From Oceanicaulis sp. BBD 1991-10 (lineage in GTDB: Bacteria; Pseudomonadota; Alphaproteobacteria; Caulobacterales; Maricaulaceae), in contig LYSW01000014.1 in assembly GCA_001657295.1 (NCBI GenBank), positions 1 through 64,000 of the forward strand: DNA of 64,000 bases, read 5' to 3'. The position numbers were made by a program, and so were the translations under genes. Positions 62,351 to 64,000 of this stretch are shown piece after piece. Position 1 is the stretch's first letter. Every line of letters begins with the position of its first letter. The notes under the pieces were generated by a model that worked only from the letters and a program-made list of their open reading frames with translations, made no database searches and had not been told where the DNA came from.

Positions 62351-62452
62351 GTCCTCCGGCCCGTCCGCGCCGTCGGGTCCTCGCTTGCCGCGCGCACGCG
62401 CGCTCACGCTGCGGGCGGGCGGTCGCCCTTGCGACGCCTTGGGGCGTCGGGG
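62333..62452 (+). repeat. 120-bp direct repeat, copy 1
   Basis: Nearly identical to 62531-62650 at a constant offset of 198 bp, without indels and with only a few mismatches (mostly near TTCTTTCCTT versus TTCGTTCTTT). It contains GCGCACGCGCGC and the stem GACGCC-TTGG-GGCGTC. Confidence 0.85.
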
Positions 62453-62478
62453 CTCTCAGTTCTGCAACGCCTCCGCCC

Positions 62479-62507
62479 GTCATCCCGGACTTGATCCGGG
62501 ACCCAGA
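62479..62507 (+). repeat. REP-like palindrome of the GTCATCCCGGA type
   Basis: TCCCGGA (62483-62489) and TCCGGGA (62495-62501) flank CTTGA, within the wider form GTCATCCCGGAC to GGGACCCAG. This element is, from memory, common in intergenic regions of Alphaproteobacteria. It sits between the two 120-bp repeats. Confidence 0.7.
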
Positions 62508-62530
62508 TTCTCCCGCCCTCCTTCGCGTCC

Positions 62531-62650
62531 GCGCCGGATTCGTTCTTTGTCCTCCGGCCCGTCCGGGCCGTCGGGTCCTTGCTTGCCGCGCGCACGCGCG
62601 CTCACGCTGCGGGCGGGCGGTCGCCCTTGCGACGCCTTGGGGCGTCGGGG
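62531..62650 (+). repeat. 120-bp direct repeat, copy 2
   Basis: Second copy of the repeat at 62333-62452. The duplicated unit of 198 bp includes the REP-like palindrome in its first copy only. Confidence 0.85.
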
Positions 62651-62806
62651 CGTTTGAAGCCGCGGCCAGGACGCCGCAAAATCCCGCCCTTGCCTTTGCA
62701 TCGCCCGCTCTGTCACCTTGCTGTCGCCCTCGTGTCGTGGGCGACAGCGGCTTTGATCGCTAGGGGTGATCGGGCGATTGAGACGAAAGAAACAGGACAA
62801 GCCTTC

Positions 62807-63247
62807 ATGAGCCAGCATCAGGGGCTGCGATCACTCCGCCAAGACAAAGGCTGGTCGCAGGAACAACTGGCGACCTTGAGCGGGCTGAGCGAGCGCACCA
62901 TTCAGCGCGTCGAGCGCGGGGATGCCCCCAGCGTCGATACGCTGAGCGCGCTGGCGGCTTGCTTTGATCTTTCTCCAGCTCAATTGCGCGACATCATGCA
63001 AGCGCCGCAGGAGACACATATGGCCGCCGACGACACGCCTACGACACAAGACACCCAACCCCTTCTCACCCGGACCTGGAAGCGGCTCCTGATCGGGGGC
63101 GCGGTTTATCTGGGGGTGATGAGCTGGCTCGCGCTGATGCAAGCCTTCGCCGGTTGGGATCCGGAGCTTCTGCCCTTCATCGCACTCGTGGGCGCGGGAT
63201 TGCTGGCGACATACGCCTTCAGCCAGCTGGCGGGCCAGGACGACTAG
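62807..63247 (+). CDS. XRE-family regulator with a C-terminal membrane anchor
   Basis: 146 residues from the ATG at 62807 (AGGACA upstream). Residues 5-60 are a Cro/CI helix-turn-helix (LRSLRQDKGWSQEQLATLSGLSERTIQRVERGDAPSVDTLSALAACFDL). A linker is followed by two membrane segments (LLIGGAVYLGVMSWLALMQAF and LLPFIALVGAGLLATYAFSQL). A DNA-binding protein held at the membrane may sense envelope state or have its DNA site near the membrane. The 3' end overlaps the convergent lipoprotein gene by four bases. Confidence 0.82.
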   Translation: MSQHQGLRSLRQDKGWSQEQLATLSGLSERTIQRVERGDAPSVDTLSALAACFDLSPAQLRDIMQAPQETHMAADDTPTTQDTQPLLTRTWKRLLIGGAVYLGVMSWLALMQAFAGWDPELLPFIALVGAGLLATYAFSQLAGQDD

Positions 63248-63921
63248 CCGGGCGTTGGACTGTGACCGGCGCCGGGAGGCGTCATAGCGCAGAGCAGCCG
63301 GTCAAAGGCGATCACCACGTGGACATGCGGCTCCCGGGGCCTGTTGAAGAGCTGATCGGCGAAGAGAAGGCTCACCCAGGCGCGCTCACAGCCCCGGCTG
63401 AAGCTCTGTCGCGGGTTGATCGCCTGCAGGTTGGGCGTTTCGGAGGGGTCGGCTGTAAAGCCCGCCGCTTCGATCTGCGCGCTGAAATCGATGATGACCG
63501 CCTCCAGCGCGGGTGCAGCAACCCAGAAACATTCCGCAGGCTGATCCAGCTCTTGCGATGTCGCCCACATCTCGTCCGTCAGGGCGCCGATGCAGGCGTT
63601 GACCACACGCGCGCCACTGGGGGGCGTCACCGTCAACGGGCCTACGCTGACCGGCCCGCCGTCCAGAAAGCGTTCGGGGTGGTCGGGGAAGACCGCCAGC
63701 TGCTGGCGGCGCGTGGTGGGCCGACACTCCACAACGCCGTCCCACATGCCGCACATCCGATCATCGACCGGATAGCCATGGGCGTCATAAATCTCGCCGT
63801 CCTCAATCGGGAAGCCGGCCGCAGTAAAGCGCGGCGCCGCCTCCGACGCCGGCGAACCCGTCGCGCACGCCGCCAGAACGCTGGCGGCGGCCATGAGGCA
63901 TAAGGCTGAGACATGTCGCAT
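63244..63921 (-). CDS. Lipoprotein of unknown function
   Basis: 225 residues. The signal MRHVSALCLMAAASVLAAC ends in a lipobox with Cys19. The mature sequence has scattered cysteines (DRMCGMWDGVVECRP, NACIGALTDEMW, AECFWVAAP, SRGCERAWV, RLLCAMTPP), suggesting disulfides in the periplasm. No family is recognised. The remaining 79 bases to the window end hold its upstream region and nothing else visible. Confidence 0.72.
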   Translation of the reverse strand: MRHVSALCLMAAASVLAACATGSPASEAAPRFTAAGFPIEDGEIYDAHGYPVDDRMCGMWDGVVECRPTTRRQQLAVFPDHPERFLDGGPVSVGPLTVTPPSGARVVNACIGALTDEMWATSQELDQPAECFWVAAPALEAVIIDFSAQIEAAGFTADPSETPNLQAINPRQSFSRGCERAWVSLLFADQLFNRPREPHVHVVIAFDRLLCAMTPPGAGHSPTPG

Positions 63922-64000
63922 GAAAGCCCCCCTTAAGCGTCAGCATGCGCGATCCCGGATGGCAGGCAAGCGGTCATCCTCAATCCCGGCCGCCGCTGGG

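Larger units (their letters stand above)
62311..62806. other. Repeat-rich intergenic region
   Basis: About 500 bp with no believable gene. It holds the dnaE2 terminator, two copies of a 120-bp direct repeat and one REP-like palindrome, each listed separately. The promoter of the XRE gene must be in its last 150 bp; no clear -35/-10 pair stands out. Confidence 0.6.

Noticed and set aside
1-64000. tRNA, rRNA, prophage or transposase genes
   Set aside because: None of the characteristic sequences (T-loop GGTTCGAATCC, conserved rRNA blocks, integrases, DDE transposases) was noticed while reading the window; a covariance-model search would settle it.

Overview
The window looks like chromosomal DNA from a GC-rich, Gram-negative, probably marine or stalked alphaproteobacterium of the Maricaulales/Hyphomonadaceae kind. 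The evidence is the uniformly high GC, a GAAC-N7-GAAC LexA box before an imuA-imuB-dnaE2 cassette, a complete gspC-N type II secretion (T2SS) operon beside a TonB-dependent receptor, SqrR/BigR-type sulfide control, and palindromic intergenic repeats of a type common in this class. No rRNA, tRNA, CRISPR array, prophage or insertion sequence was recognised. Placement is by inspection only.

Layout. 1-4559: the 3' end of an unknown gene, a TetR regulator divergent from an extended SDR reductase with a palindromic operator between them, an S41 peptidase and a bicupin protein. 4556-15396: two RND efflux systems, one on the minus strand (permease, adaptor) and one tetR-adaptor-permease operon under a perfect double operator, with a PiT-like transporter between them. 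The permease of the second system is frameshifted. 15433-22095: a possible synthase-dependent exopolysaccharide locus (membrane GT2, candidate outer-membrane barrel, BcsB-like periplasmic protein, acidic coiled-coil protein, small membrane protein). 22100-28881: a DUF1295 protein, then a sulfide/persulfide module (two YeeE/YedE halves divergent from an ArsR-type sensor, ETHE1-like dioxygenase, DUF442-SQR fusion, SulP transporter).

29204-46622: a large duplicated beta-rich lipoprotein, a TonB-dependent receptor, gspC through gspN in overlapping genes, and a small lipoprotein. A PhoB-box-like 7-4-7 direct repeat lies before the first gene. The lipoprotein/receptor pair may be a substrate and surface partner of this T2SS, possibly induced by phosphate starvation; this is the strongest lead for an under-described system. 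46619-54848: an exported protein, purA, a deletion scar joining the remains of a tetR and a membrane gene, AraC and TetR regulators, a serine hydrolase and small membrane proteins. 53745-55435: a questin-oxidase-like gene divergent from soxR, with a SoxR box in a 19-bp promoter spacer.

56045-62310: the SOS mutasome operon imuA-imuB-dnaE2. A DUF559 nuclease-like gene framed by GC-rich palindromic repeats has been inserted between imuB and dnaE2, and dnaE2 carries an apparent +1 frameshift. 62311-64000: a repeat-rich spacer, a membrane-anchored XRE regulator and a lipoprotein. Both frameshifts are single-base and could be sequencing errors; reads are needed to decide.
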